Below the pieces are notes generated by a model. It was not told the DNA's origin. It searched no databases and worked only from the letters and a program-made list of their open reading frames with translations. A stretch of DNA of 64,000 nucleotides from DAIPKP01 sp964545875 (lineage in GTDB: Bacteria; Synergistota; Synergistia; Synergistales; Aminiphilaceae): NCBI GenBank assembly GCA_964545875.1, contig CAZJHH010000005.1:169838-233837 (forward strand). Direction: 5' to 3'. Every line of letters begins with the position of its first letter. The first letter of the stretch is position 1. This document shows positions 33,590-42,244 of this stretch, piece by piece. The position numbers and the translations under genes were made by a program.

Positions 33590-35101
33590 TTACAGTTGAT
33601 GTTTCAGTATTTTTCCTATGGGAGAACGGGGAAAATCTTCCACGAACTCCACATGTCGCGGCACTTTGTAGTGAGCCAGCCGCTCCCGGCAGAAGGCCAC
33701 CATCTCTCGGGAAGTAAGCTCCGGGCCTTCCTGAGGATGCAGGGCCACGTAGGCTTTTATGGTCTGCCCGCTGATGGGGTTTTCCACTCCCACCACGGCG
33801 CTTTCCCGCACCCGGGGATGTTCGTTCAGCACCGCCTCCACCTCCTGGGGATAGACGTTGAAGCCGCTGACGATCATCATATCGCTCACCCGATCCAGCA
33901 CCGTGAGGTATCCCTTTTCGTCGAGGCGCACCACATCCCCGGTGTTGAACCATCCGTTCTGGAAACGCTCCCGGGTAAGGTCCGGCGCTCCGAGATACTC
34001 CCGGGCCACACTGGGCCCCCGGAGCCAGAGAACTCCATCGTTTCCCGGAGGGAGCACATGTCCATCCTCCCCCCGAACTTCCGCTTCGAAGCCGGGAAGA
34101 AGGGTTCCCACGGTGCCCTGTTTTTTGCTCTCATAGGTGGGGTTCACGCTCACCACGGGAGAAGTTTCGGTAAGTCCATATCCTTCGAGCACTCCCAGTC
34201 CGAGAAGGCGCTCGCATTTTTCATCGAGCCGCAGGGGGAAACGATCTCCTCCGGAGACGAGAAGCTCCAGGGACGAAAGGTCCGGTTTGTACTTCGCCGC
34301 CGCTCCGATAAGCATGGCTATCATGGTGGGCACCGCCACCAGCGCGGTGCACCGGGTTTCCTGAAGAACCTTCAGGGTGTTTTCCGGGGGCATGAAGGAG
34401 GGCACCACAACCTCTCCCATGTCGGGAACGAGAAGAGGAAGAATACTCGCCACGGTAAAGCCGAAGGCGTGAAAGTTCGGCAGCACGTTGAACATGGTCT
34501 TGCCGCCTCCCAGGCCGGGAACGTGTTCGAAGGCAGCCTGAACGTTGCTGAAAACGTTGCCGTGCGTCAGGGGAACTGCCTTGGGGTTCCCCGTGGTTCC
34601 CGAGGTAAAGAAAATCACCGCGTGATCCTCTTCGGGATTCGCGAGATCCTGTTTTTTACCCCGGCAAAGAGAAAATTCTCCATCCAGAGTTGCCACGGAA
34701 TAGGGGAAATCTCCAGCCTTCTCCTGAAGAAGTTCGAGCTGGGGCTTCGCAAAATCCGGCACCACCACGGAAAAAAGCTCCGCTCTCTGGACGTTGCGCA
34801 AGGTGGCTCCGGGGCCCGCGAGAAAATTGAGAGGCACCACACACCCCCCGAGCCTCCAGGCCGCCGCACAAAGAGCGAGAAAGGCGGGAGAGTTGGGCAG
34901 AAGCGAACCTATTCTCTGACAGGGAGCGAACCCCGCCTTTTTGAGCTTCTCCTCCATGGACTCCACAAGTCCGAAAAAGGAGCTCTTGGTCCGCCATTCT
35001 CCCTTCCACCAGAAATACCGCTCTTCGCCGCTCCGGTGTTCCATCCGTTCTTCCAGTCGATTGTACACAATGGTCCCCTCCAGATCCGCATCCTCCCACA
35101 C
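33590..35101 (-). CDS. AMP-dependent acyl-CoA synthetase/ligase
   Basis: ANL-superfamily enzyme of 503 residues that activates a carboxylic acid as acyl-AMP and transfers it to CoA. Motifs are FFTSGTTGNPKAVPLTH (P-loop-like), LEGYGLTETSPVVSVNP (A5), NGWFNTGDVVRLDEKGY (A7/A8) and the catalytic lysine in SPIGKILKHQL. It resembles long- or medium-chain fatty-acyl-CoA ligases; the chain length is not deducible. The GTG start at 35101 has a poor ribosome site, and a start some 20 codons later is possible. Confidence 0.88.
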   Translation of the reverse strand: MWEDADLEGTIVYNRLEERMEHRSGEERYFWWKGEWRTKSSFFGLVESMEEKLKKAGFAPCQRIGSLLPNSPAFLALCAAAWRLGGCVVPLNFLAGPGATLRNVQRAELFSVVVPDFAKPQLELLQEKAGDFPYSVATLDGEFSLCRGKKQDLANPEEDHAVIFFTSGTTGNPKAVPLTHGNVFSNVQAAFEHVPGLGGGKTMFNVLPNFHAFGFTVASILPLLVPDMGEVVVPSFMPPENTLKVLQETRCTALVAVPTMIAMLIGAAAKYKPDLSSLELLVSGGDRFPLRLDEKCERLLGLGVLEGYGLTETSPVVSVNPTYESKKQGTVGTLLPGFEAEVRGEDGHVLPPGNDGVLWLRGPSVAREYLGAPDLTRERFQNGWFNTGDVVRLDEKGYLTVLDRVSDMMIVSGFNVYPQEVEAVLNEHPRVRESAVVGVENPISGQTIKAYVALHPQEGPELTSREMVAFCRERLAHYKVPRHVEFVEDFPRSPIGKILKHQL

Positions 35102-35192
35102 ACCGAGGAGAAGCGGAGAGTATATGGTAAAAAGATGAAAGCCTTAGTTCAAAAAGCTCTCTTCTCCCTGCAGCTTCCTCGGAGAAGAGAGG

Positions 35193-36416
35193 CTATTCCG
35201 CTGCTTGGTCCTGGTTTCGCAAAAAGAGCGCAAGAAAGGCGCCCCAGGCAGCGGTGAGGTGCAGCAGATCCTCCGGCACGTCGTACTTGGGATGGTGCAA
35301 ACCATACTCGCTCCCCGTACCTATGAGGAAAAAGGTGGAAGGCACTTCCAGAGAATAAAAGGCAAAATCCTCCCCCGCAAGAAGCGGTAAATCCAGGACA
35401 TGCACCGCATCCTCGCCGAAAAAGAGCCGGGCTCTTTCAAAGATTTCTCCGGTAAGCTCCTCGTCGTTCCAGATACGGGGGTAGTTCTTGATATATTCCA
35501 TGTTGGAGCGGGCGTTAAAGGTTCGGCAGACCCCCTCCACCACGCTCTCCAGCCTCTGATGCAGAAAATCCCGGGTCTCCGCCGTAAATGCCCGGAGCGT
35601 ACCAAGCATGTCCACCCTTTCGGGGATAATGTTATAGGCATCTCCCGCTTCGATTTGTCCTACGGTAATCACCGCACTCTCCCGGGGATCCCGCTCACGG
35701 CTCATGATGTGCTGAATGCCCAAGAGCACGTGCGCCGCAATCATGATGGGATCCACTCCCAGATGAGGGGATGCCGCATGAGCACCCACACCCATGAGCT
35801 CTATGTGAAAACGGTCCGAAAGGGATGTTATGGTGCCGGGCCTGCTATAGAAGTGCCCATAGGGGAGAAGGGGCCAGAAATGGAGCGCCACCACCTGGCC
35901 CACCTGAAAGTGCGAAATGAAACCGTTTTCCACCAGGATCCGGGCTCCACCCTTTCCCTCTTCCGCAGGTTGAAAGAGGAAAATCACCTTCCGCCGAAGC
36001 AGATGCCGCCGCCGAGAAAGAAGAAAGGCACTTCCCAAAAGGGAGGCCATATGCGAGTCGTGACCGCAGGCATGCATAATGCCGGGCATACAGGAGCTGT
36101 AGGGCAATCCGGTCTCTTCGTCCAGAGCGAGAGCGTCCATATCCGCCCGAAGCACCAGAGCGGGCCCCGGAAGATCTCCCCTCAGAATTCCCACCACCGA
36201 AGTGGAGGCGCCAAAACCCTTGATCACTTCCACGCCTTCCACCTCCCCGAGAATCTGAGCTACCCGGGTAGAGGTTATGTTCTCTTCAAAAGCAAGCTCC
36301 GGAAACTGGTGAAACTCCCGGCGCCAGCCTATGATAGGCTCCGCAAGATCTTCCGCTTCCGCGAGAAGCTCCAGGGCTCTCTGCTGCATCGTTCCGCTGC
36401 TGTCGCACATCACCAT
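35193..36416 (-). CDS. M20D-family amidohydrolase
   Basis: Zinc-dependent amidohydrolase of 407 residues, similar to hippurate, N-acyl-amino-acid and indole-acetyl-amino-acid hydrolases. It has LRADMDALALDEETGLPYSS, MHACGHDSHMASLLG (metal-binding Cys and His), FQPAEEGKGGARILV (catalytic Glu pair) and LPLLAGEDFAFYS. The ATG at 36416 is followed by an in-frame ATG two codons later. It may supply acids or amino acids to the neighbouring acyl-CoA ligase, but no overlap or shared motif proves this. Confidence 0.9.
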   Translation of the reverse strand: MVMCDSSGTMQQRALELLAEAEDLAEPIIGWRREFHQFPELAFEENITSTRVAQILGEVEGVEVIKGFGASTSVVGILRGDLPGPALVLRADMDALALDEETGLPYSSCMPGIMHACGHDSHMASLLGSAFLLSRRRHLLRRKVIFLFQPAEEGKGGARILVENGFISHFQVGQVVALHFWPLLPYGHFYSRPGTITSLSDRFHIELMGVGAHAASPHLGVDPIMIAAHVLLGIQHIMSRERDPRESAVITVGQIEAGDAYNIIPERVDMLGTLRAFTAETRDFLHQRLESVVEGVCRTFNARSNMEYIKNYPRIWNDEELTGEIFERARLFFGEDAVHVLDLPLLAGEDFAFYSLEVPSTFFLIGTGSEYGLHHPKYDVPEDLLHLTAAWGAFLALFLRNQDQAAE

Positions 36417-36510
36417 ACGTGCCCCTTTCTTCCGCAGGTCGTCTTTTCAAAGCTTTCCCCGGCCCCCCTCCAGGAGAAATCGGAAAGGATGGCCTTCTGG
36501 CGGAAACGAA

Positions 36511-37881
36511 CTACCGCAGACTCAGCCATTTTCGCACTCCCTGGGAAATTTCCCACAGGGAAAAACAGGATCGTACCACCGCACCTCTTCCCATGAACCA
36601 AGCGTCGGTATCCACCTCGCCACCGGTCTCCACTCTCCGCAATGCCCATTCCCCCTGGCGGGATTCGGGAAAGCTGAGGGTGCATCCGTTGGTGCGGTAT
36701 CCGTGCAGAACTTCTCCCTTTCGAAGAAGAGGGGTATGCACGGTGGCCTCCAAAAAAACCTCCCGAGCTCCAGGATATACCTCCTGCACCGCAGTACTGA
36801 AGGGAAACATGGAAATGCCCGGTATGCGTTTTCCTCCGGAATGGACGAGGGATTCTCCAAGAAGGGCCGTGCTCTCTCCCTCCACAAAAAAAGGTATTTT
36901 CCGGTATACCACGGCTCCCAGAAGCTTCCGGAGCTTTTCCAATTCCCGGGGATCCTGAAATCCTCCCGCTCTTCCGTGGGGGATATAGAGGCAGTCGCAC
37001 TGCTCCATCTCCTGGATAGTATCGAGGTCGAAGAAAATCAACGAGGCTCCGGTATATTCGAAAAAACGCTGATTTCCGTCCCCGCCTCCTCCAAGAGAAG
37101 GATGCCGCAGAACGCCCACCTTCTGAACTCCCGGAGTTTCTTCGAACTCCTCCTGAATCTCCCTCCAGGGTCTGGCCCGTTTCGCCAGGGCTCCCACCAC
37201 GGGCCAGCTTATCATATCTTCCAGGGCCGCAAGCTGACGCACCGAGGAGTGCAGGGACATGAATTTAAGCGAATGGGAAGGCTCGGAAAAAAGCAGCTCC
37301 GGAGAGATTTCGGAACGAAGAATATTTTTAGGCATGTATCCCAGGGAGAGATGGGGAAGCCGACGCCCCATCTCAATCTCGAGAAGCTGATACTCTTTCG
37401 GGTTGAGTACCGCCGCAAAACACACCGCCAAAGGTTGTAAACCTGGATGTGATCCTATTTGCGAAAAAATCTGCTCAGTAAGGCGAGCCGCAAGAATGGC
37501 GTTACGATCCGCATAAAGCAAGGGGAGAATAGGAAGAGAAAGGGCCTCTCCCACTCTGGCGGTAGCCGGATGGAGCTCCAGTTTCTCCTCGTGGAGCTGA
37601 GGCACCGAAAGGGGGCCCGCAAAAAGGTGAAGTGCCTGCTTCTTTCGGGAAAACTGAAACATGCACTTGATGTTGTAATCGTTATGGAGCATGTGGGGAT
37701 CCAGCACAGTCACGGGCTCCCCCGTGGCGACTTCGAGATACTTGGTTCGCACTTCGTCGAATCCGATCTGAAAAAGCCGAAGTTCGTACCCCCGCTCCTT
37801 CAAAGCTCCGGCAAACAAGGCACTGAGGGGAACATTTCCCTCTCGGGGTTCGTCCGCCACAAGAAGACGATAGGTATGCAC
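36511..37881 (-). CDS. CobB/CbiA-like protein lacking both catalytic motifs
   Basis: This 456-residue protein follows the layout of cobyrinate a,c-diamide synthase: an N-terminal dethiobiotin-synthetase-like half (LRLFQIGFDEVRTKYLEVAT, PVTVLDPHML) and a C-terminal glutamine-amidotransferase-like half (LYIPHGRAGGFQDP, VEGESTALLGESLV, TPLLRKGEVLHGYRTNG). The ATP P-loop expected near residue 10 is absent (DEPREGNVPLS), and the nucleophilic Cys of the ECGG motif is replaced (VEGES). I infer a non-catalytic or repurposed relative. The GTG start at 37881 has GGAGGGAG upstream and gives the correct fold boundary. It is divergent from asnS. Confidence 0.6.
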   Translation of the reverse strand: MHTYRLLVADEPREGNVPLSALFAGALKERGYELRLFQIGFDEVRTKYLEVATGEPVTVLDPHMLHNDYNIKCMFQFSRKKQALHLFAGPLSVPQLHEEKLELHPATARVGEALSLPILPLLYADRNAILAARLTEQIFSQIGSHPGLQPLAVCFAAVLNPKEYQLLEIEMGRRLPHLSLGYMPKNILRSEISPELLFSEPSHSLKFMSLHSSVRQLAALEDMISWPVVGALAKRARPWREIQEEFEETPGVQKVGVLRHPSLGGGGDGNQRFFEYTGASLIFFDLDTIQEMEQCDCLYIPHGRAGGFQDPRELEKLRKLLGAVVYRKIPFFVEGESTALLGESLVHSGGKRIPGISMFPFSTAVQEVYPGAREVFLEATVHTPLLRKGEVLHGYRTNGCTLSFPESRQGEWALRRVETGGEVDTDAWFMGRGAVVRSCFSLWEISQGVRKWLSLR

Positions 37882-37969
37882 ATTCTCCCTCCTTCCAATA
37901 CGTTCAGTTCTTTTTAGTGTATCATAGATGGTGGACAAAATAGCTTTTTCTTGAGGAGGCTGTTGCAGA

Positions 37970-39274
37970 ATGAGTGCACCATGGGTACATATTCGTGATA
38001 TTCCAAGATACGCCGATGCGGAGGTAACCGTAAAGGGATGGGTATATAACAAGAGAAGCTCCGGAAAAATTCAGTTTCTCCAGCTTCGGGACGGAACCGG
38101 CGTCATCCAGGGGGTGATGGTGAAAAAGGAAGTTTCCCCCGAGGCCTTCGAGGCCGCCAAGAATCTCTGGATAGAAGCTTCGGTGGCGGTGACCGGAATA
38201 GTCCGGGCAGACGAGCGGGCTCCTTCGGGGTTCGAACTCACCCTGACGGATCTCGAGCCCCTTCAGAACCCCACCGACGAATATCCCATCGGCAAAAAGG
38301 AGCACGGCATCGATTTTCTCCTGGATAATCGCCATCTCTGGCTCCGCACGGAACGCCAGAGGGCAATCATGCAGATCCGGGACGAGGTTATCTGGCGGTG
38401 CCGGGAGTTTCTGAGACAGGAAGGATTTCTTCTGGTGGACAGCCCTATTCTCTCGGGGGCCATCGGCGAAGGGGCTTCGGGGCTCTTCGAGCTGGACTAC
38501 TTCGAAACCCAGAAGGCCTATCTGGCCCAGACGGGACAGCTCTACGCGGAGGCCGCTGCCGCCGCCTACGGCAAGGTTTACTGTTTCGGCCCCACCTTCC
38601 GGGCGGAAAAATCCAAAACCCGCAGGCATCTCACGGAATTCTGGATGATCGAACCCGAAGTGGCCTTTTACGACCACCAGGACAACCTGCGCCTTCAGGA
38701 ACAGCTGGTATGCTACGTGGTGGAACACGTAATCGAGACTTGCCGCAAGGAGCTGGAGGCTCTGGAAAGGGATATCTCTATCCTGGAAAAGATCCGGGCT
38801 CCCTTCTACCGCATTACCTACGACGAAGCTGTGCAGAAGCTGCATGAACTCGGAAGCGACATCACCTACGGTGAAGACTTTGGCAACGATGACGAAACCA
38901 TTCTTACCCAGGAATACGATAAGCCGGTCTTCGTGGAATGCTATCCTAAAAAGGTAAAGGCCTTCTACATGAAGGAACATCCGGAAAACCCGGATCTGGT
39001 GCTCTGCGACGATCTCCTCGCTCCGGAAGGATACGGAGAAATCATTGGGGGATCCCAGAGAGAGGACGACCTGGACAAGCTTATGCAGCGAATTCAGGAA
39101 GAAAAGCTCCCCGAAGAATGCTACACCTGGTACCTGGATCTGCGCAAATACGGATCCTTCGTTCACAGCGGCTTCGGCATGGGAATAGAACGCCTGGTCT
39201 GCTGGATTTGCGGCATTCACCACGTGCGGGAAGCCATCCCCTGGCCCCGGACCATCTATCGTCTTAATCCGTAG
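37970..39274 (+). CDS. asnS: Asparaginyl-tRNA synthetase
   Basis: Class IIb synthetase of 434 residues. The N-terminal OB-fold (residues ~15-105: VTVKGWVYNKRSSGKIQFLQ) is followed by the catalytic core with motif 2 FGPTFRAEKSKTRRHLTEFW and motif 3 GFGMGIERLVCWICGI. The IPWPRT end is typical of AsnRS. Identification as AsnRS rather than AspRS rests on size, the absence of the GAD insertion and overall motif pattern. The ATG has a GGAGG site 11 bases upstream. It starts 88 bp from the divergent CobB-like gene. Confidence 0.92.
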   Translation: MSAPWVHIRDIPRYADAEVTVKGWVYNKRSSGKIQFLQLRDGTGVIQGVMVKKEVSPEAFEAAKNLWIEASVAVTGIVRADERAPSGFELTLTDLEPLQNPTDEYPIGKKEHGIDFLLDNRHLWLRTERQRAIMQIRDEVIWRCREFLRQEGFLLVDSPILSGAIGEGASGLFELDYFETQKAYLAQTGQLYAEAAAAAYGKVYCFGPTFRAEKSKTRRHLTEFWMIEPEVAFYDHQDNLRLQEQLVCYVVEHVIETCRKELEALERDISILEKIRAPFYRITYDEAVQKLHELGSDITYGEDFGNDDETILTQEYDKPVFVECYPKKVKAFYMKEHPENPDLVLCDDLLAPEGYGEIIGGSQREDDLDKLMQRIQEEKLPEECYTWYLDLRKYGSFVHSGFGMGIERLVCWICGIHHVREAIPWPRTIYRLNP

Positions 39275-39313
39275 CGATTCGCATCAAAGAACCTCGAAAG
39301 AAGGGTGGAAAAC

Positions 39314-39619
39314 ATGGCAAAGGTTATCGCGGAGCTCGTGGTGGTTCCCCTGGGAACCGCCAGCCCCAGCGTGAGCTCCTACGTGGCGGAGGTAGAAAAA
39401 ACTCTTCGGAGATTCTCCCTGGAGATGCGGCTCACGCCCATGGGAACCATTCTGGAAGGGGATCTTGGGGAAGTTCTTCGGGCGGTTCAGGCGGCTCATG
39501 AAGTTCCCTTTACTCACGGAGCTTTCCGGGTGGCCACGCATTTGCGGATCGACGAACGGCGGGACAAAGAGCTGACCATGGAAGGCAAGATCCGGGCAGT
39601 GGAGGAAAAACTGAAATAA
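39314..39619 (+). CDS. MTH1187/YkoF-like thiamine-binding-type protein
   Basis: A 101-residue ferredoxin-fold protein: MAKVIAELVVVPLGTASPSV at the N-terminus, then LTPMGTILEGDLGEVLRAVQ and RVATHLRIDERRDKE. This matches the MTH1187/thiamine_BP family (PF01910), members of which bind thiamine or hydroxymethylpyrimidine. The function here is inferred from family only. It follows asnS by 39 bp, with AAGGGTGG as ribosome site, and ends before a strong hairpin. Confidence 0.85.
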   Translation: MAKVIAELVVVPLGTASPSVSSYVAEVEKTLRRFSLEMRLTPMGTILEGDLGEVLRAVQAAHEVPFTHGAFRVATHLRIDERRDKELTMEGKIRAVEEKLK

Positions 39620-39698
39620 GACAGCCGCACACACGTTTCTCGTGAAGCGCACCCTTGAGGAGACCCTGGCCCGCATGGGGCTTTCAGGATACGAAAAG

Positions 39699-39730
39699 CG
39701 CCGGAGAGAGGTTAAACCTCTCTCCGGCGT
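39699..39730. terminator. Bidirectional intrinsic terminator
   Basis: CGCCGGAGAGAGGTT and AACCTCTCTCCGGCG form a perfect stem of about 15 bp with a very short loop between the convergent thiamine-binding gene and the next membrane-protein gene. The minus strand continues CTTTTC. Confidence 0.78.
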
Positions 39731-39758
39731 TCAGGCACCCCCCCTCCACCGGGAAGGG

Positions 39759-40202
39759 TTATTTTTTATCCATGCTCTCCAGAGGAATGCCGGGAATGTA
39801 CTTCTTGAAAATTCCCCGCACCCTCTCCTCCTGGTCCCGCTGAAAGAGCATCCGCACTCCTGTAGTCTCTTCGCCCCGTTCGAAAAAGGCCATCATCTGA
39901 TCTCCCCGGTACACCAGGGTGATGTGGCTTATCTTCTCCCAAGGGAGAAGCCGCACGTTCTTTCCCGTCCAGCTCCGGCTCTCCCGTACCACTCCCCGGG
40001 GAGAGAGAAAAGCCCGCTTGTGAAACCCCGAAATAAACAGCATGGCCCCTCCGGTAAGCAGATAGAGAAAGGCTTTTTCCCGCACCGTGAGAAAGGCGAG
40101 CAACGCATAGGCGAGCAGAGCGATTCCTCCCAAAAGCGCAAAGGCCCGGAGAGGCTTGGGCATATCCGCCTTTTTCGAAGAGCAGAGCACTTCCATATCC
40201 AT
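39759..40202 (-). CDS. Hypothetical membrane protein with PH-like domain
   Basis: I do not recognise this 147-residue protein. Two hydrophobic helices occupy residues ~19-55 (FALLGGIALLAYALLAFLTV and AFLYLLTGGAMLFISG). A basic, beta-rich C-terminal domain follows (WEKISHITLVYRGDQMMAFF), reminiscent of bacterial PH-like domains. The ATG at 40202 has a GGGGGAAA site. It lies alone between two terminators. Confidence 0.65.
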   Translation of the reverse strand: MDMEVLCSSKKADMPKPLRAFALLGGIALLAYALLAFLTVREKAFLYLLTGGAMLFISGFHKRAFLSPRGVVRESRSWTGKNVRLLPWEKISHITLVYRGDQMMAFFERGEETTGVRMLFQRDQEERVRGIFKKYIPGIPLESMDKK

Positions 40203-40274
40203 GGTGTTTCCCCCTTTGTAAAAAATTCTTCCGGCCTCCCATTCTACACATGGAAGAGGATCATGACCATACGG

Positions 40275-40303
40275 AAAAGGCCGGAGCGAAAAAAGCTCCG
40301 GCC
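40275..40303 (-). terminator. Intrinsic terminator after nhaC
   Basis: GGCCGGAGC and GCTCCGGCC form a 9-bp stem around seven bases, followed on the minus strand by TTTT. It is 40 bp after the nhaC stop. Confidence 0.8.
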
Positions 40304-40341
40304 AGAATCGAAACGGTAAAGCGCTCTGCAAAAAAAGAAAC

Positions 40342-41850
40342 CTACGCTTCGGCGGCTTCCTTGGGATTTTTCCCTTCCTGCCAGAAAACCCCGATCTTGA
40401 GATAGGTGAGAACGATGGCCACCAGAGGATTGAGGTAGTTCATGAAAGCATAGGGGATGTATTCCAGAGTGGGAACTCCCAGAACCTGGGTCTGGAAGGC
40501 TCCACAGGTGTTCCAGGGAATCAGCACCGAGGTGAGGGTACCGGAATCTTCCAGAGACCGGGAGAGCATCCGGGGATCCAGGCCTTTTTCGTCAAAGGCG
40601 GATTTGAACATCCGGCCGGGCATAACGATGGCAAGGTACTGGTCGCCGAGGAAGAGGTTGCAGACGAAGCAGGAGACGATAACCGAGGCGCAAAGACCGC
40701 CCACGCTCCGAACGCCCTTGAGGATGGTGTGCAGAAGCACTTCCAGGAAACCGCAGCGCTCCATGATGCCTCCGAAGGAGAGAGCGCAGAGAATGAGAGA
40801 GATGGTCCACATCATGGAATCCAGGCCGCCTCGGGCGAGAAGGTCCGCCAGCATCTCCGCGGCGTTCAGAATGGCTTCCGGGGTATGTCCCGCAATGCCG
40901 CTCTCCTGCATGAGCTGGGCCACCGCTTCCACGCCGCCGCTTCCGGCAAAATCCGCCGCCAGAGAGGGCTCGTAGCCATAGTGAAGAGCACCGATGATAT
41001 CCCCAAGACCCGCTCCCTGCAAAAAGGCCATGAGACAGGCCGAGAGGATTCCCGCAAAAAGTCCCGGAAGAGCGGGAACCTTGAGGAGAGCCAGGCCGAT
41101 AACGATGAGGGGAGGAAGGAATCCCACGTAATTTACGGTAAATTCTGCGGCAAGGAGCTCCTGAATGGCTTTGATGTGTGCCGCGTCAAGAGTGCCTCCG
41201 GCATACTGATTGCCGAGATAGTAGGCGATACCCGCCACGATGACGTAGGTGGGGCCGGTGGTCCAAACCATGGCTCTGATATGGGTGAAAAGGTCGGTGC
41301 CCGCCACTGCGGGGGCCAGGTTGGTGGTATCCGAAAGAGGAGACATCTTGTCACCAAAGTAGGCTCCAGAGATGGCGATACCTGCCGTGATGGGAGCGGG
41401 GACGCCAAGTCCCGCGCCGATGCCCATGAGAGCGATGCCCACGGTGCCGCTGGTACCCCAGGAGGTTCCCGTGGCAAGAGCTACGATGGAAGTGATGAAC
41501 AGCGTGGCCAGGAGGAAATACTGGGGAGAAAGAATATCGAGGCCATAATAGATAAGGGTGGGGACTACACCGCTCAGGAGCCAGGATCCGATGACGAGTC
41601 CCACCATCCCGAGGATGATGATGGCCTGAAGGGCCATGCTGATTCCCGTGATCATTCCTTCTTCCACATCTTTCCAGGGATAGCGAAGCCCGAAACAAGC
41701 CCAGAAAGAGGCGATAATGGCGGAGAAAATGATCGGAATGTGAGCATCCACTCCAAGCTTCAGAATCCCGAAGCTGATGATAGCACCAGCCAGGACGACT
41801 ACTCCGAGAGCTTCGGCAAAAGACGGTTTTCGTGCTGTTGTTTCTGTCAT
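40342..41850 (-). CDS. nhaC: NhaC-family Na+/H+ antiporter
   Basis: Polytopic transporter of 502 residues with about 11-12 hydrophobic helices. NhaC-type features include LATGTSWGTSGTVGIALMGI, SGAYFGDKMSPLSDTTNLAP (the conserved DK-SP-SDTTNLA block) and the second repeat LFLGDQYLAIVMPGRMF. It exchanges Na+ for H+ across the inner membrane; some relatives exchange malate or amino acids for lactate or amines. The gene has its own AT-rich upstream region with a TATAAT box and a terminator downstream, so it is monocistronic. Confidence 0.93.
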   Translation of the reverse strand: MTETTARKPSFAEALGVVVLAGAIISFGILKLGVDAHIPIIFSAIIASFWACFGLRYPWKDVEEGMITGISMALQAIIILGMVGLVIGSWLLSGVVPTLIYYGLDILSPQYFLLATLFITSIVALATGTSWGTSGTVGIALMGIGAGLGVPAPITAGIAISGAYFGDKMSPLSDTTNLAPAVAGTDLFTHIRAMVWTTGPTYVIVAGIAYYLGNQYAGGTLDAAHIKAIQELLAAEFTVNYVGFLPPLIVIGLALLKVPALPGLFAGILSACLMAFLQGAGLGDIIGALHYGYEPSLAADFAGSGGVEAVAQLMQESGIAGHTPEAILNAAEMLADLLARGGLDSMMWTISLILCALSFGGIMERCGFLEVLLHTILKGVRSVGGLCASVIVSCFVCNLFLGDQYLAIVMPGRMFKSAFDEKGLDPRMLSRSLEDSGTLTSVLIPWNTCGAFQTQVLGVPTLEYIPYAFMNYLNPLVAIVLTYLKIGVFWQEGKNPKEAAEA

Positions 41851-41927
41851 GATACGAGGTTCCCCCTTTAATAAAGAAATGAATTAAATACTTACTGCGT
41901 ACACCCTTTGTTTTCGCTTCTTTTTAC

Positions 41928-41997
41928 AATCACCTCCCCCTGAAAGTTCCTTTTTTCCCCGTAGTAGATTATACCTGTTGGAGCTTTTTGTCCAGAA
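41928..41997 (-). promoter_or_regulatory. nhaC promoter and leader
   Basis: A perfect TATAAT lies at 41968-41973, with TGGACA 15 bp or TTCTGG 18 bp upstream. The transcript would carry a ~110-nt leader. Within it GGGGGAGGTGATT (41928-41940) matches the anti-Shine-Dalgarno sequence almost completely, yet lies about 78 nt before the nhaC start and precedes no clear gene. The remaining DNA up to 42149 is AT-rich and shows nothing else. Confidence 0.55.
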
Positions 41998-42148
41998 AAC
42001 TTAGCTTTTTCAGCGGGAAAGGCCTTATGTATATTTTGCAATAAACAAAAAATGCTGTCTATTGAGAAACTTTTGCTTATAAAAAGTTTATTAGCACACC
42101 ATCATAGCAGCAAGGCATTTCACATCCGGGGTGACGAAAAAAAGGTCG

Positions 42149-42193
42149 AAAAAAGCCCGGAAGAGCCTTTTTTCGGCCTTCCGGGCTTTTTTT
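42149..42193. terminator. Intrinsic terminator after the parvulin-like gene
   Basis: AAAAAAGCCCGGAAG and CTTCCGGGCTTTTTT form a perfect 15-bp stem. The U tract is long in both directions, so it works for the minus-strand clpC operon and blocks readthrough the other way. Confidence 0.85.
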
Positions 42194-42244
42194 CGTCATT
42201 GTTCAGTCATGGAGGAGAGCTTTTTTCGTCCTCCTTCCGGATCT

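Noticed and set aside
33269..35257. Plus-strand open frame of about 660 codons opposite the acyl-CoA ligase
   Set aside because: The ligase motifs on the minus strand are unambiguous; the plus frame has none.
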